Of a stretch of 64,000 nucleotides of DNA, positions 63,597-64,000 are shown in pieces (position 1 is the stretch's first letter; each line of letters opens with the position of its first letter). Both the position numbers and the translations under genes were made by a program. This DNA is from Burkholderia sp. HI2500. Its GTDB lineage: Bacteria > Pseudomonadota > Gammaproteobacteria > Burkholderiales > Burkholderiaceae. The notes below the pieces were generated by a model. The model worked only from the letters and a program-made list of their open reading frames with translations. It made no database searches and was not told the origin of the DNA. The DNA is taken from assembly GCF_002223055.1 (NCBI RefSeq), contig NZ_NKFL01000006.1, forward strand, positions 1 to 64,000. The letters run 5' to 3'.

Positions 63597-64000
63597 CGCT
63601 TGTCTCCTTGTGCCGCGCCGCCGCGCGCGTAGTAGGCGGCCACCGCGTCGATGTCGGCGTCGGACAGCTTGCCGGCGATCGCCGGCATCAGCGCCATTGG
63701 CCCGGGCGGGCGCGTGCCGTGTTTCCAGCCGTTCAGCTGGCCGGCGATATAGGCGGCCGGCTGGCCCGCGAGCGGCGGAAACGCGGTGCCCACCCCGAGG
63801 CCGCCGGGGCCGTGGCATTGCGCGCACGCGGGCAGGCCCTGCGACCAGCGTCCGCGCGTCGCGAGCCACGCGCCGGTGTTAGCCGGGTCGATCGACGTGT
63901 CGTTGGAGGCCACGATGCCGGCCGGCGCGGGCAGGCTCGCGAAGTACGCGGAGACCGCATCGCGCTCGTGCGGCGTCAGCAGTTTCGAGAGCGGCTGCAT
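63593..64000 (-). CDS. tsdB: Cytochrome c4-like TsdB (3' part, cut by window end)
   Basis: The last 135 or so residues of a cytochrome c; the start lies beyond the window. The visible part has a helix (PHERDAVSAYFASLPAP), a heme motif CAQCHGPGG and ALMPAIAGKLSDADIDAVAAYYA, in which the Met is the heme ligand. The first heme domain is presumably upstream, making a diheme c4-type protein. It overlaps tsdA by 4 bases and would accept electrons from TsdA, passing them to a terminal oxidase. Confidence 0.8.
   Translation of the reverse strand: MQPLSKLLTPHERDAVSAYFASLPAPAGIVASNDTSIDPANTGAWLATRGRWSQGLPACAQCHGPGGLGVGTAFPPLAGQPAAYIAGQLNGWKHGTRPPGPMALMPAIAGKLSDADIDAVAAYYARGGAAQGDKR

Noticed and set aside
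1..64000. Prophage, integrative element or insertion sequence
   Set aside because: No integrase, transposase, phage structural gene or terminal repeat pair was seen anywhere in the window.

Overview
The window looks like a stretch of chromosome from a Burkholderia species, most likely the B. cepacia complex. The coding DNA is very GC-rich (strong G/C bias at third codon positions). Two classical Burkholderia-type porins are present, and several gene neighbourhoods are typical of Burkholderia and Pseudomonas. It begins with the 5S end of an rRNA operon. No plasmid, phage or transposon backbone is visible. Assignment to a particular replicon, for example chromosome 2, is a guess.

Layout. 1-760: 5S rRNA, its terminator and a gene-poor, lower-GC spacer. 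763-5900: a DHA2 drug-efflux-type transporter, a 2OG-Fe(II) oxygenase, an 11-copy octamer repeat, a PiT phosphate transporter with a candidate Pho box, and a variant histidine phosphatase. 5960-10423: a cobalamin riboswitch driving cbtB-cbtA, then metR divergent from metE (B12-independent methionine synthase), so cobalt/B12 and methionine functions are adjacent. 10530-15594: a guanidinobutyrase cluster (NCS1 permease, MHS-type MFS, gbuA, gbuR-like regulator). 15720-25819: an Lrp/LysE pair, a sedolisin plus a serine carboxypeptidase, nadE, a DMT exporter, a DeoR regulator and a phospholipase-D-like protein. 25895-31824: a TetR regulator and lysine/pipecolate catabolism (amaA, a LysP-like permease, amaB).

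31988-38628: an orphan small protein, a large DUF3772/MscS channel, an MFS transporter and an L,D-transpeptidase-like protein. 38789-44473: a nucleoside salvage cluster (porin, Tat-exported nucleoside hydrolase, LysR, NCS2 purine permease, adenosine-deaminase-family enzyme). Porin and hydrolase are separated by 10 bp and preceded by three AT-rich half-sites. 44504-50402: a truncated SnoaL-like remnant, an exported protein and a WG-repeat protein of unknown role, and a class A penicillin-binding protein. 50595-58553: MocR/PaiB pair, periplasmic thioredoxin, OmpR-type two-component system, hydrolase, phosphoesterase, GNAT and LysE genes. 58860-64000: a second porin, an AT-rich gap, a secreted beta-propeller protein, and tsdA with the 3' part of tsdB (thiosulfate to tetrathionate), cut by the window end.

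Most of the window is ordinary metabolic chromosome. The most noteworthy items are the riboswitch-cbtBA-metE juxtaposition, the octamer array, the signal-less acid-protease pair, the nucleoside scavenging operon with its operator-like repeats, the uncharacterised exported/WG-repeat gene pair, and tsdBA. Starts given downstream of the longest open frame were chosen from Shine-Dalgarno placement and family length. All functional calls rest on motifs read by eye; no database search was run.
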